From contig JADNRV010000033.1 in the NCBI GenBank assembly GCA_015499995.1, positions 62,001 through 126,000 of the forward strand: a stretch of 64,000 bases of DNA, written 5' to 3'. Both the position numbers and the translations under genes were made by a program. Source of the stretch: Flammula alnicola (taxonomy: Eukaryota > Basidiomycota > Agaricomycetes > Agaricales > Strophariaceae). Below the pieces are notes generated by a model. It was given only the letters and a program-made list of their open reading frames with translations, had not been told where the DNA came from and ran no database searches. Positions 11,557 to 22,279 of this stretch are shown piece by piece (the first letter of the stretch is position 1; each line of letters starts with the position of its first letter).

Positions 11557-12453
11557 CTAAACGGCGGCATCCGCGCCCTGGAAATAAGGAATGTATCTAT
11601 TAATCGCATCCCTCGCCAATCTCGGCCAATCCTGGAATCGAGCGGTGAAGAAACACTGAGAAAAAATTTCCAGTAGTTCTTTCGAACTCGATGATCTGTC
11701 CAAAAGCCGAAGGAAACATCGCAAAAGCCACCTTTTGAGTTCTTCGAATCGATCCTTCAAAAAGAATCGCGTGTCATGGTCCAGGAAATAAGGGTCTTCC
11801 AGGGCAAGGCAAGTGTGAAATTCATGGATGGGGCCAGAGGTAAACGCCATGGACAAATGCTGCTCAGGATGACTGGTGATCAGGAATAAGAGGGGGAAAT
11901 GGGATGTCCGTAAGGCATTAGAAACCGCATGCAAGATGCTAACTTGAGCGCTAGGATTTTCGCATTCATCTAGACCGTCTATAACGACGACGCAAGGACA
12001 AGAAGGGGAATTGAAGTGTCCAGCTTCAGCGAGATCACGGATGGGCTCCGTGAGCAGAGACGAAAACTGAGCCTCGGGTGAGAGCTTGAAGATAAGAGGG
12101 TCCTGTTCGACGGCCTGGATTATACCTCCCTTCAGCTGCGGGATGCGCAGCGCAGCCTGATATGCGATTGTGGGTATGAGATGATGTGCGCTGTTACGGG
12201 AGGAATCCATCCTCGAGAAGAAGAAGCTCGCGAGGAGTCGTTTCTCATCTTCTAAGCGGTGGGCCATCGTTTTTGCGATCGTAGACTTCTCGATGCCAGC
12301 ACCGCCTTTGACCCACATAACTGATGCGTTTGAGTCCTCAGTGCCGTCGATCCATTTGCCGATCCTACCAAGACCGCTATACGTGTACTTATATATGGAC
12401 GCCCCGGTCGATTCGGATTGCAAGCACACAAAATGGAATTCACAACGGAGCAT
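11557..12453 (-). CDS. Truncated NACHT-type NTPase
   Basis: A P-loop NTPase fragment of the kind found in fungal NLR-like proteins. One frame of about 298 residues carries MWVKGGAGIEKSTIAKTMAH (Walker A), ASFFFSR, HLIPTIAYQ, and the Walker B strand CVVVIDGLDECE followed by LLFLITSHPEQHL (sensor). Walker A reads GGAGIEKS, with Glu in place of the glycine before the Lys, which should impair nucleotide binding. The N-terminal effector region and the C-terminal repeats found in family members are absent, and the last 60 residues do not look like the family. The start is uncertain. It is probably a relic or stand-alone fragment rather than a working receptor. Confidence 0.65.
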   Translation of the reverse strand: MLRCEFHFVCLQSESTGASIYKYTYSGLGRIGKWIDGTEDSNASVMWVKGGAGIEKSTIAKTMAHRLEDEKRLLASFFFSRMDSSRNSAHHLIPTIAYQAALRIPQLKGGIIQAVEQDPLIFKLSPEAQFSSLLTEPIRDLAEAGHFNSPSCPCVVVIDGLDECENPSAQVSILHAVSNALRTSHFPLLFLITSHPEQHLSMAFTSGPIHEFHTCLALEDPYFLDHDTRFFLKDRFEELKRWLLRCFLRLLDRSSSSKELLEIFSQCFFTARFQDWPRLARDAINRYIPYFQGADAAV

Positions 12454-12539
12454 TCTATCTTCAAATCATATTTTCTATGAGAGGTTGATTATCAAAAAAG
12501 CGCTGGTAAGACTTCAAAAATAGCAAAGAATGAAGCTTA

Positions 12540-13452
12540 ACTTCAATGTCTCAGCTTCAACTGGGGTTGAGCGGAAGGGGCGTAAAGGGAGGGGGGCAAG
12601 GATAGAGATGAGGATGCAGCCTGAGGGGGTGTAGGGCCCAGACAAGGGCATCGGGCTAATATCGGTATCAGTGTCCGCTTCCAACGCAGTTTGCACGACA
12701 TCCAGCAGCCGGGAACGATGCAAGACAAAAATGAACTTGTTGCGCGGGCTGACCGTGATAGAGTCCTCCGCCTGGGATTGGGAGCAGAATGGCAGCCCTC
12801 TGAGGACGCGCAGGGAGACGATGCAGAGGGCATGGTCGAGGGAGGGGAGGAAAGGGTAGGAGGGTGTTAAATCTGGGGCTTCAAACATGAGGGTAGAGAG
12901 GAGAATGCACGGTGCGGTGTTCTCTATTATTCGATTGAAGTCGAAGTTGAGCTCGGTGTTGAACGCGACGACGAATACGAATGCGAATCCGCAACAGGAT
13001 TCGCCTCCGCCCTGCAAGACACACCGCCCAGACTTCTGCCAGCCGAGAGTATATTGGACGGAGAGAAAGAAAGAAGGATAACTGAAACATTAAGATAAAC
13101 ATAACGTGAGCACGAGAAATATAAAACCCACCTTAATCTACATGCCCGTCCTCCAGTCCCACACATACACCCCATCCTTCCAATACATTGTCAATCGTGT
13201 TATGATAGTAGAGCACCAACACGAGGTGGTCGCTCACGATGTGAGTTTCACGGCGAGCAAAGAGGCGGGCTGAGTTGCGAGGTGGAACAGAATTTGGATG
13301 AGAATCTCTGGCAGGAGAGTGAGCAGATTCGTTGTTTCCTTTGTGTTTGATCCCGACGATGCTGTAGCCAGGATTCGAGAAGTTGAGCTTGGTGTGGATG
13401 AAGCTGGTGTCATCGTCGTTGGTAGCGTTGGCGTGGACATGTGCCACGGCAC
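12540..13452 (-). pseudogene. Decayed F-box-type gene (copy A)
   Basis: The minus strand has an F-box-like start (LLPEILIQILFHLATQ near 13320-13260), then frame breaks, then a distal region (HALCIVSLRVL, KFIFVLHRSRLLDVVQTA, PMPLSGPYTPSG). Compared with copy B at 22280-23400, the stretch around 12730-12800 is read in a shifted frame and then restored, so compensating frameshifts are present. The middle exons seen in copy B (VPREIYDLTGGVYLLG) are missing. I infer a non-functional copy. Confidence 0.5.
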
Positions 13453-13496
13453 TTAATGAGCTTGGTGAAACACAAACTCGACAGCAAAGCCTCAGA

Positions 13497-14849
13497 AGAA
13501 CGAAATTGAAGAGAAACGGCAATAAGCACGATAGGAAGTAGTGGCGGTTCGACGACAACCGTCCGGATCGATGACCACAGAAAATGTTTGTGCTCCCGGA
13601 CTCCGGGCCGCTACGTTAGACATGATAGACTCATCTTATCTTATCTCGGCTCCTCCACAAGAACAGCAGAGGCGTACTCGAGTACAACGAATGGCCAATG
13701 GCAATATTATTGAAATAAATGCTGATACTGTATACAAGCGGTCGCGTTGGAGCAGTCCAATCTGACCGGACTCGGGATAGCAGAGGCTCGGATACGCGTC
13801 GAGCAGGCGGTGCGGTGTCGAGTCGCACGCAATGGCAAGAGGCAAGCCAGAATGGTTCGTCTACGAATGCGGAAGGTGTCTACAAAGGGACGTGCTAGCG
13901 TTGGCGGGAGCTCCACGGCAGGATTTTGACGTTTGTCGATCAGACTTCTTCAGTTGCCGGTTCTGAGTTTGAATTTTGCCGGCTGTCCTCTGCCCATTTG
14001 TGCGGTATTGTCCCTTCTACAATCACATTCTGTCTGCATTTCTCAGTATTTTCTGTACATTTGTTCGTATTTTATTGTTCTTTACATAATCTAGACATAT
14101 ATGTTGAATCATAAGTCAATAAGAAGCTCTTTTCCCCTCATTCCGTCTTCTCCCCATTCCTTTTCATAGGTCCACAGCATTTAGTATGTATGTTGTTCTC
14201 ACCATTACACGTTGACCTTCAGGCCATATATCACTCAAGACATATATTTTATATTTTTACATATTTCGAGGCTTTTTTGGCACTCTCCCACACCTTTAGA
14301 AGTCACCCAATATGTTCTTGCACCATTGACCGTCAACAGATTTCATTTGTTGGGCACCTAATCTTCGTGCTTTCGGAATTAATTAATTTGCCAATGATGA
14401 CGGTTCTCGCACACAAAAAGAAAAGTGGAAAGCTTTTGGGAAGCCTTTGAGAATTTCAGTCTTCATTTTATTGCTAGTTGCAATCCGGATGACTTATCTT
14501 CACAAAATTAGCTGCCGTAGGAGATCTCGAGACTCAAGAGTGCACATATGATGGTAAACTTACATAAAGACCATAGGTTTACCTAAAAAACTTGACATTT
14601 CACGCCTTTTCTTCGTGAAGTAAAGTGCCTTGAGGTGCAACTTATGAGCTGCCGGGGCTGCCGGAGACGGAGTTTGATTAGGAGGCACATGCTGGACATC
14701 AGAAGACGAAAGCGAAAATGAATTCCTGCCGTGGAGCTCCCGCCAACCTTAGACGTGCACAGCCTCGATGCTATCTAATCTATCTATCTAATCTAGCCGA
14801 GGACTCTGCCAGACCTCCTACAGCGTCACCTAAAACGAGATACTTAGTC
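13497..14849. other. Intergenic, no gene recognised
   Basis: AT-rich sequence with short frames. It is the left part of a 3.5 kb stretch absent from the matching position at about 23.43 kb. A (TCTA)n-like run lies near 14775. Confidence 0.4.
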
Positions 14850-17170
14850 ATCCAAATATAAGTAGGGTTATTTCGATGGATTTACGCCTGGATTTACGCC
14901 TGGCACGTGACATGTGTAACCCTGATGCGAGAACCCACAAAACTCGAAGGGGAAAGGCGAGAATGTCATTTTCGGCTTGGCAAGACGTGCCGCGAAATAG
15001 TAAAGTACATTGTGAGGCAAATTTTGGAATTTTGAGCCTCGGAAACAAGCCATTTTCGAGGTTTTCAGCTTCAGATGCCTGCTTCAGATGCCTGTAAATT
15101 AAAGTACAAAAATTTATTGCAGAGAATGCAAGCACAGAGGCCTCAAGGAAACCCCTCTGCACCTTTTTTACATGGTTTCGGCACCTGACAGCTGTGCGTT
15201 CATGAGCCGAACAGGGCCCTTGGGCCCTGACAGGGTCAAGGGACCTCTGAGGAATTGAAAATAAGCAAATGGGGTCGTGAACCAGCTCGGGTTCGCTGTA
15301 AATTGACCGTAAATCGAGCTGATTTACGGTAAATTGTTCGAAAATAAGTTCTTATGACTACTTATGCTGCCAGAACAATACTTATATGAGCGAACCGGGT
15401 GATTTTAGCTTATTGAGGGCATTCATGCAATTCATTCATGCCATTTGTCATATCTGTCATATCAAAGGGTATATCAAAGGGTATATCGCATTTTACAACC
15501 ATTATATATTTTATATCAGCTGTATAAGTGTTGTAAGTGTTCTAATCGAAGAGGGGGCAGGGGAGGGCGCGCGAGAGGCGGTGGGAAGGACCCGAACAAC
15601 AGGCGCCGAACAACAGGCGCTGTCGAAGAAAAACTATTTTTGGACGCGTTTTATTCATAGCGTTTTATTCGTACTTATCTCCGAGCCATCAATCCGTAAT
15701 CCGTCTGTCCCAAGGCAATCCATCCGTCCCAAGGCAAGAGCGTCGAGAGCGCGCTGCCCGCCGCGTTGGTGGAAGGGGAGGCGGCGCAGCGCACACGTGA
15801 CCTTGTAAATCGAGAGTCACGTGGACCCTCGGCATCCTCGGCACCCGCCAGCGATCGGTAAATCCTACGGCATAAGTACAGTTATTTGGATAAACAAGCT
15901 CCGCTTGACCCTCGCTCCGCGAGGGTGGTGCCGGCCGCTTCGCGACCGGCGTGTGCAAGGAGAAAGCTTACATAACTATTACGTAAAATTATTACATAAC
16001 ATTCTGACATAAGCAAACCCCGTCCTCTCTTAATATGTTTGATTTACGGTCACCGGTAAATCGGGGAAGGACCCTGAGGCTGCAAGTTCAATGAAACGAC
16101 GCAATTCGGATAAAAGATGTCGGGAGCTGTGGGGCTTAGCAAAAGATGCCGAGGAAATACCAAAAGGAGATTTTTAAGATTTTTAAGCAAGCCTTTTTCG
16201 AGGCTTTGAGGCTTTAATATAGTGTAAGGCTTTAATATAGTGTAGATATGCTCATAGAAATTTTATTGCTCAAAATGAGAGCGCAGAAACCTGAGGACAA
16301 TGATGCCCCACCCTCCCAGAAGAGTTTCGGCATAGGACAGCCGTGCGTGATGAGCCGAGAAGTTGGCGAGAACAACCGATGGGATCAAGGGAGCTTTGGG
16401 AAAATAAGCACGGCACGGCGTGGCGAACTGGTTCGGGTTCGCTGTAAATTGACCGTAAATTGAGCTGATTTACGGTAAATTTCTCAGAAATAAGTACTTA
16501 TGCCTGCTTATGCCCACCAGAGAGATACTTATGTGCATGAACCAGGTGCTTTTTACCACTTTTAGCACTTATTGAAGGAATGCAAGGCAATTTAAGCAAT
16601 TTGAGTTGAAGGAGGTATTTTATTGAGCAGTATATTGTATTCTACAATAGTTTTACATTTTATCCGAACTCTTGAAGTGTCTAGGCAAAGGTAGAGAGCT
16701 CAAAACGGAGGCGACGGAGGGCGATTGAAGGTGGTGCGACTCGTGCGAGGGACCACCCGAATAGGGTTTAGGCACCATCGGCAATGCTATTTTGGGCGGA
16801 TTTCTATTTATAATATCTTCGCGCGCCATCAATCCATCCATTCCGACCCAAGGCGAGAGGATTTCGAGAGACGCGTTGACGCCGCTGAGACGCGTTGACG
16901 CCGCTTGGGACGAGGACGGAGGCGCGCAAAAAAACAAGAGCGCGCGTGACTGTAAATTCAAGGTCACAGTCATGTGATGTGACTCTGCTAAATCCCGTAA
17001 ATTCCTCGGCATAAGTACAACGTGGTAGCGCCACTGCAGCTGTGATATCTGGGTTTGAAAGGTTTGACCTTGAGCTTGAAGAGTCGGTGTCAAACCCAGC
17101 AAGCACAATTACCATCATTGTAGCAAATAAGTACGGATGAGTACAGGCATAAGTACGGTTAGAAGACTCT
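14850..17170. repeat. Two tandem diverged copies of a ~1.05 kb non-coding repeat
   Basis: The copy at about 14990-16020 matches the copy at about 16150-17170 in the same orientation. Shared marks are GGGTTCGCTGTAAATTGACC (15290 and 16434), a GAGCTGATTTACGGTAAATT block after it, ACTTATG-rich stretches, a block rich in GCGCGCG, and a GGCATAAGTAC motif near each right end that is inverted relative to GTACTTATGCC near 16496. Small internal duplications also occur: a GGCTTTAATATAGTGTA pair near 16210 and a GACGCGTTGACGCCGCT pair near 16875. No protein is encoded. It looks like a non-autonomous repetitive element, but its true termini are not resolved. Confidence 0.5.
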
Positions 17171-17303
17171 TACGAACGCGATGGGCATCCGACGCTAGGG
17201 CCGTTACACCCTCATCGGGCTTCATAATATCATCTGGAAATGAAAACAATTAGTGACCTCTCGCTTAGCTTCGGCTTCCCGGCTCGACACAATCTGAAAG
17301 CAT

Positions 17304-17706
17304 TTAGAATAACAGACTTGTATCAGATTCCTGCGGGGAGTGTATATCGTGTAGGACGACGTCCATCACGCGTCTGTCAGCCTGAGGAGCATACTGAAAG
17401 TCCCGCGCATGCAACCCCAGACCGAGCACGACAGCAACGACAGGAGAAAGCATAAGAAATGCAAGAGAGCAGCCAATCCACTTGCGGATGACGTTACGGT
17501 CGGCCTTAACTGTTTCGGTATTGCAAGCTCTGTCCACATATTGAGGCTGAGACTGTTCTAGACTCTAGAGATACCTCACTGCGCAGATGTTCATGGGTAA
17601 AATTGTAGGCTTTTGGTGAGTCTTCACGAAGTGACGGGTTGGCGCTTGAGTTTGACAAGTCGTCCAGGATGTATGACTGTGATGAGTCTGAAGTTTTAGG
17701 GGGCAT
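17304..17706 (-). CDS. Possible small membrane protein
   Basis: Not recognised. A first exon from the ATG at 17706 (MPPKTSDSSQSYILDDLSNS) is polar. A second stretch (about 17515-17304) holds one clear transmembrane segment, GCSLAFLMLSPVVAVVLGLG, preceded by basic residues. A GTATCT..CAG intron could link them, but the phase is not fully consistent. This could be a decayed gene. Confidence 0.3.
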
Positions 17707-17719
17707 GAAAAAAGTTCAG

Positions 17720-18523
17720 TGGAGTTAGGATACGTTGTAAGATGTGGACGAGCTAAGGCTTTCAAACGGAGAGTTGACATCTGTCGGTGTTATCCTTGCT
17801 TCCTGAAGTGCACGATGCTGATGAGCCGTATCTTCCCGCATCGTGTAGGGATCGGTGGAAATCGGAACATGCCAATGTCATGCGAAACTGAACTTAACCT
17901 CATGCACATTCAAGTCTCGGGTAATCGGTTTCTGTGAATGTAATGTCACCGTAGGTATTTAATAAACCACAATTTTGGGTATTGAATAGCAGGCCAAGAT
18001 CTAGTGGTGTCCAGGAACGTCACATTGCATCCCACAGCAGAAGCATCACAATGAATAGGACGGGGCAACAGGTATTGAATGAAATCGCCATGTTAAAAAA
18101 GCTCCGATATAATCGAATCATCGCACGTTATTTTTAACTGGCGGTGAAATTCCACCGTGACTCATATGACGTTGGCCAACCGTTAGAGAATGTGAGCCTC
18201 GTGATTTGAACAAGCAAGTGCGCGGAAGGCACAAACAGGAGATTGAAGCAAGGAATGTGACAGTAATGGATATGCAAAGGTACGTCGTCAATGCCATGAG
18301 TGGGACCAAATATTCTAGTTCGTCTGTAATTAACTTGCCAATCAATGGAAATTTTTGACGTACGGTGAGGTGAGATTTACTCATGCTTCAGCGTATTAAA
18401 TATATCTGCATACCAAACTTGGGATTTCGGTCCCAGCAAAACAAAGCAAAAATAAGCGCCCGCAGCTAGAATGACATTGGCGTGAGAAAATGTCATGAGC
18501 ATTGACGGTTGCATGTTCCAATA
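17720..18523. other. Intergenic, nothing recognised
   Basis: Short frames only; no repeats noticed apart from the MITE border at 18524. Confidence 0.35.
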
Positions 18524-19232
18524 CAGCGCTTTGCATATTTTTGTGAAAGTCGAAACATTTTTGAGCGCGATCACGTGTTGATGGTACCTTAACCAAATAC
18601 GCCCGGCACGGTCGGCACCTGAGACTTCCTCCATCATCATCCTACCATTATGCAACCTTTGTGCGCTATCCAACTCATTTAAGCCCTTATTTTGAAAGTT
18701 TTATAGCATGTAATGAGTAGTGTGTATTAATCCCTGAAAGTCATGGGCTTAAAATCAAGAATTCACCGAAGATCACAGTGGAGTGAGATGAGATTGTAAT
18801 AAGTTATTGAATCCCTACTGGAAGCACAAGACCTTTCACGATTAGTGGTAATTCAGTCCAGCATAGCACCTCTTTCGATGTGCTGTGTTCTATAACAGAC
18901 GGTTGGGGTTTGAACAGCTTGAGGAGCGCCGTCCTCGACCCTCGTCAAAAACAAGAATCCAATTTGAACCAATAAGTGCCTTCCTTGAGACACAAACATG
19001 CTGTTATATTGCCTGAGAGACGAGACAAGAGACTTATTGAAAATAAAATACACGACAAAGCAAGATACTGTATCATCCTCGAACGACAGCGACAACCGCC
19101 CAAGCCAAGTCCAAGCGTCAAGCGCCCTACCCAGAACCTGCCGAGACGTTGCCGACGATGTTTGGTCAGGCACATCGGCACGTGACCGCGCTCAAAAATG
19201 TTTCGACTTTCACAAAAATATGCAAAGCGCTG
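18524..19232. mobile_element. TA-flanked MITE (Tc1/mariner-type), 709 bp
   Basis: Terminal inverted repeats of 54 bp (18524-18577 and 19179-19232) start CAGCGCTTTGCATATTTTTG and differ at a single base. The dinucleotide TA flanks both ends (18522-18523 and 19233-19234), as expected of Tc1/mariner-class transposition. The interior encodes no transposase. Near-identical ends suggest recent insertion. Confidence 0.85.
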
Positions 19233-19458
19233 TAATGTTCAGCGCTCGGTAGCGATATACTCGTATATGGTAGAATCAGTCTTCATTCCTCCCTAAATCA
19301 GGCCTGAAAATTCTCGCCATCCATCCCTCTCTTCCTATGGCCTTACGTTGCGACAATCAAGTAAATCTGGCATCAGTAAAAATGGGCAGCGACCTGTGCA
19401 TGTGACCGGCCAATTGGGGACAGTAATCTTGACATGGGAATTTGATTTGATACCCCCC

Positions 19459-19600
19459 ATGCTGGGGGGTATGGGTTATGGGTTATTGCGGACCTATGGG
19501 TTGTGGCGTGCCATTCCCCGCGAACCTAGTCGGTGGACGGGTCGAGCTATGGGATATAAGGGGTTATGGGTTATGAGAGGTATGGGTTATGAGGGGTCCG
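19459..19600. repeat. GGGTTATG-type degenerate tandem repeat
   Basis: Repeated GGGTTATG/GGGGTTATGGGTTATG units with irregular spacers lie between the MITE and the modin-like gene. They resemble, but do not match, the TTAGGG telomere unit. Confidence 0.5.
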
Positions 19601-19764
19601 ACTGTAATGGGTGTCCAGAAATAGTTTTTAATTATGGTCTCATTGTGTTGGGAAACTAATTTCCTTCAATTCCTTATCATTCAGTCCAGAGCCGTAGGTA
19701 CATAAATTCGCTCGCAGACTCTCTCAGCTTTTTTTTTACCCCTCCTCGCTCACGACTACAAGCC

Positions 19765-21435
19765 ATGTCGGGTCCAGATCCGATATCCCTCATTGCCCTC
19801 CTCGTATCCCTCGTCGCACTTTTTTCCGCTCTCCTCCAGGTAGCCCAACAATACCTATCGACCGCGTCCGACATCCGCCACTGCTCAGCGTGCACAGTGG
19901 GTGGCTGGTATGAACAAAGCCGTCGGCGGTTCATTTGGAGCGAGCTGCGCTTCGAAGTGTCTTTTACCACTCCCATCATCCGCATTGGCATCCTACGCTC
20001 TAGCATTTACGCTCCTCCGGACGCCTCTCTTTCGCTTGGAGCGCCGGACGCCTCTCTTTCGCGTGGAGTACCGGACGCCTCGCTTTCGCATGCAGCACAG
20101 TACATTTTTCATCGTCCGAACTTAAAGGACAAACCGGACCAATACACCCAGTCTCAAAATCCGTGGTTCCTTGATCTTACTGGGACGCGCGATAAAGCAC
20201 GATGCACTTGGCTCTCTCTCTTGAATGCCATGTCCACTATACAGCTCCAAGTTGACATTGACGAACGCACGCTCTCATTCGACTTTATGCCTGATGGAAT
20301 CAAAAAACCGCTCGCTCAGATGGACCGCAAGTCATTCTTGACCATCATGTCACTCTTCCAAGTATCATGGCACGAAGGTTGGAGAAAGGAAAGCGCATCG
20401 GGAGGCGGAGGAGGAACTCGATGGGACACCCCAACAGGTGCTGGCCCATACTGTGAAGTCACCTCTCGTAACCTCCTCAACTTTGGCACCGTCATCTCCT
20501 ACCAAGCCTCTAAGGATCAGCCACCGATGCAGTTCAGTATCGTCTCCGAAAAAGCCCGATCAGCGATGTTCAACTGCTTCGATCTAGGATTTCACATTGT
20601 TCTGACGCATTCCGCAGAGGAGATATACAGGAGCACTAAGGACCTTGCTGGCGAGACCGCGGCAAACACTATCAAGAGCCTCTACGTTGCCAACGATGGT
20701 TGGTCCCCCGGCCTTGCAGAGGCGATCATGTGCTTCGCTGAACCAGAGATGCCAAAAGCCATCCAACGCGGCACAGATCATTTCATATCCATTTTCTCTG
20801 CTCGATCCATCGCATCTATGTTCAACGACCGCCCTGTCGTCCGACTTCTCATTGGGGAGGTCGTCAAGGATAGAACCCCGGATGAAAAACAATTCGCCAA
20901 ATGGGCAAACGATTACATATCTTCCTCTTCCTCATCGCTCGCCTTGCTTGAAGCATTACAGAATTTTCGGGAGATAGACCATCATCCCATATTGTGGTCA
21001 GATGCCCGCAAGTGCTTGGCTTTGATCAAAACCCTTGACGAACAGTCAAGTGCATTTTACCCTTTTCTCTCTCCGAATCAATCCAAGCTCGATGTACAAC
21101 GCGAGTTCGCTCAACTCCAGGTACAATTTGGATGCAAACTCCTTGAACAAACAAACAATCTCGCAAACCACTCCCCGGGAGGGTTCTGGCGCGATTTCAT
21201 CAGCTCTGCTGTTGCCACGAACTACGTGAAAATATGCTCCGCTCTCGGGGAGAAGTATCCAAATTGGAGCGAAAAAAGGAGACATGATTTCGTCATTAAT
21301 AGATTCATGAGAGGCGTTCTATGGGGAATTCATAACATGAATCGTCCTGGTAACCAGCCCACTGATGAGCGGTTGTTGGAGTGTTCGTTGAGTAGCCGTT
21401 GGCTGTCGGATGCGTCAACTCTTTGGATGGATTGA
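19765..21435 (+). CDS. Modin-like single-exon protein with N-terminal membrane segment
   Basis: A 556-residue protein. The N-terminus (DPISLIALLVSLVALFSALL, about residues 5-25) is a membrane or signal-anchor segment followed by QVAQQYLSTASDIRHCS and WSELRFEVSFTTP. This arrangement recalls fungal proteins annotated as modin (from memory; not checked), a name linked to heterokaryon-incompatibility work. The remainder is soluble and Cys-poor, with no catalytic motif I can name. Residues about 85-111 are three copies of a nine-residue unit (PDASLSxGA) encoded by a 27-nt tandem repeat. There is no intron, unusual here. The start codon is the first ATG after a pyrimidine-rich leader. Confidence 0.55.
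   Translation: MSGPDPISLIALLVSLVALFSALLQVAQQYLSTASDIRHCSACTVGGWYEQSRRRFIWSELRFEVSFTTPIIRIGILRSSIYAPPDASLSLGAPDASLSRGVPDASLSHAAQYIFHRPNLKDKPDQYTQSQNPWFLDLTGTRDKARCTWLSLLNAMSTIQLQVDIDERTLSFDFMPDGIKKPLAQMDRKSFLTIMSLFQVSWHEGWRKESASGGGGGTRWDTPTGAGPYCEVTSRNLLNFGTVISYQASKDQPPMQFSIVSEKARSAMFNCFDLGFHIVLTHSAEEIYRSTKDLAGETAANTIKSLYVANDGWSPGLAEAIMCFAEPEMPKAIQRGTDHFISIFSARSIASMFNDRPVVRLLIGEVVKDRTPDEKQFAKWANDYISSSSSSLALLEALQNFREIDHHPILWSDARKCLALIKTLDEQSSAFYPFLSPNQSKLDVQREFAQLQVQFGCKLLEQTNNLANHSPGGFWRDFISSAVATNYVKICSALGEKYPNWSEKRRHDFVINRFMRGVLWGIHNMNRPGNQPTDERLLECSLSSRWLSDASTLWMD
20017..20097 (+). repeat. 27-nt in-frame tandem repeat, 3 units
   Basis: Three consecutive 27-nt units beginning CCGGACGCCT lie inside the modin-like gene. 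The length keeps the reading frame. Confidence 0.85.
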
Positions 21436-21825
21436 GCTACTTCTCAAATTACTGTTAAAATCCCTACCTTTTTCATTCTTAACCTTTCAACCGTTGCAAA
21501 ATTAGTTACTCAGCTCGATATCCAGACGCCTGTCTTGTTTTGCATTCTCTTATTTTATACGCGCTCCTTACAATTATAAAATCCAAATTCAATAGAGATT
21601 TAGCGCGCGTCTATTCGAGTATCACGTCAGCATGGCAATTCCAGGATGGACATTCCTCGACTTCCGGAGCGGTAAGGCTACTTCGAGGACGCCTCTACCT
21701 TATGACTTCGAAAGACCACGCTCTAGGCAAGGTACCGGAATATTCTACGATTTTCCGTACCTTCCTACAATGAATTTCTAGTTAACCTCTCCCTACTTAC
21801 ACCGGTAATAGCTACATCGTCCTTT
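21436..21825. other. 3' flank, nothing recognised
   Basis: Short AT-rich stretch after the modin-like gene, up to the border of the duplicated block at about 21826. Confidence 0.4.
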
Positions 21826-22130
21826 ATGCCACAAGTTGATGTCGAGCAACGTGGAAAACGGATGTGTATTTGTGAGGGAAAGAGACAGAGAACGTAAAGT
21901 GCATCATCTACCGAAAGCGAGAAAACTGCCCACATGTCTACATACAACGCGGTGGCTCGCGCATTGACATGGTCACTGGAATGAATCCCAACAGCTGACG
22001 TCCTTTCACTGCTGGCTATCTTCTCCCAAAATAATCTTCGGCCAAATCAAATATGTCGCCACGACAAAATCCGCCCAGGACGCCCTACCGCCCATCGAGG
22101 ACGCACCCCCACTCTTCGCGTACTAGGTGT
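21826..22130 (-). pseudogene. Decayed GST (copy B)
   Basis: Same relic as at 6946-7300: KVDT then a stop in place of Trp, YAKSGG, SWADFVVATYLIWPKIILGE, and a second Trp-to-stop change in SQQ-stop-KD. The same insertion of about 150 nt lies at the same site. The shared stop and insertion show that the gene was already dead when the block was duplicated. Confidence 0.78.
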
Positions 22131-22279
22131 CAACTTTTTCGAGATCGCCTTTGCACGAAACAGCAGAATACGTGTAGAGCGATAAATGCAGTACAACAGA
22201 TAGTGATCCTGAATTCGTCAGGATGATGGGATTATAAGCATTTATTTGGGTTGATTACCCTGACGTTGTCGTTATCCAA

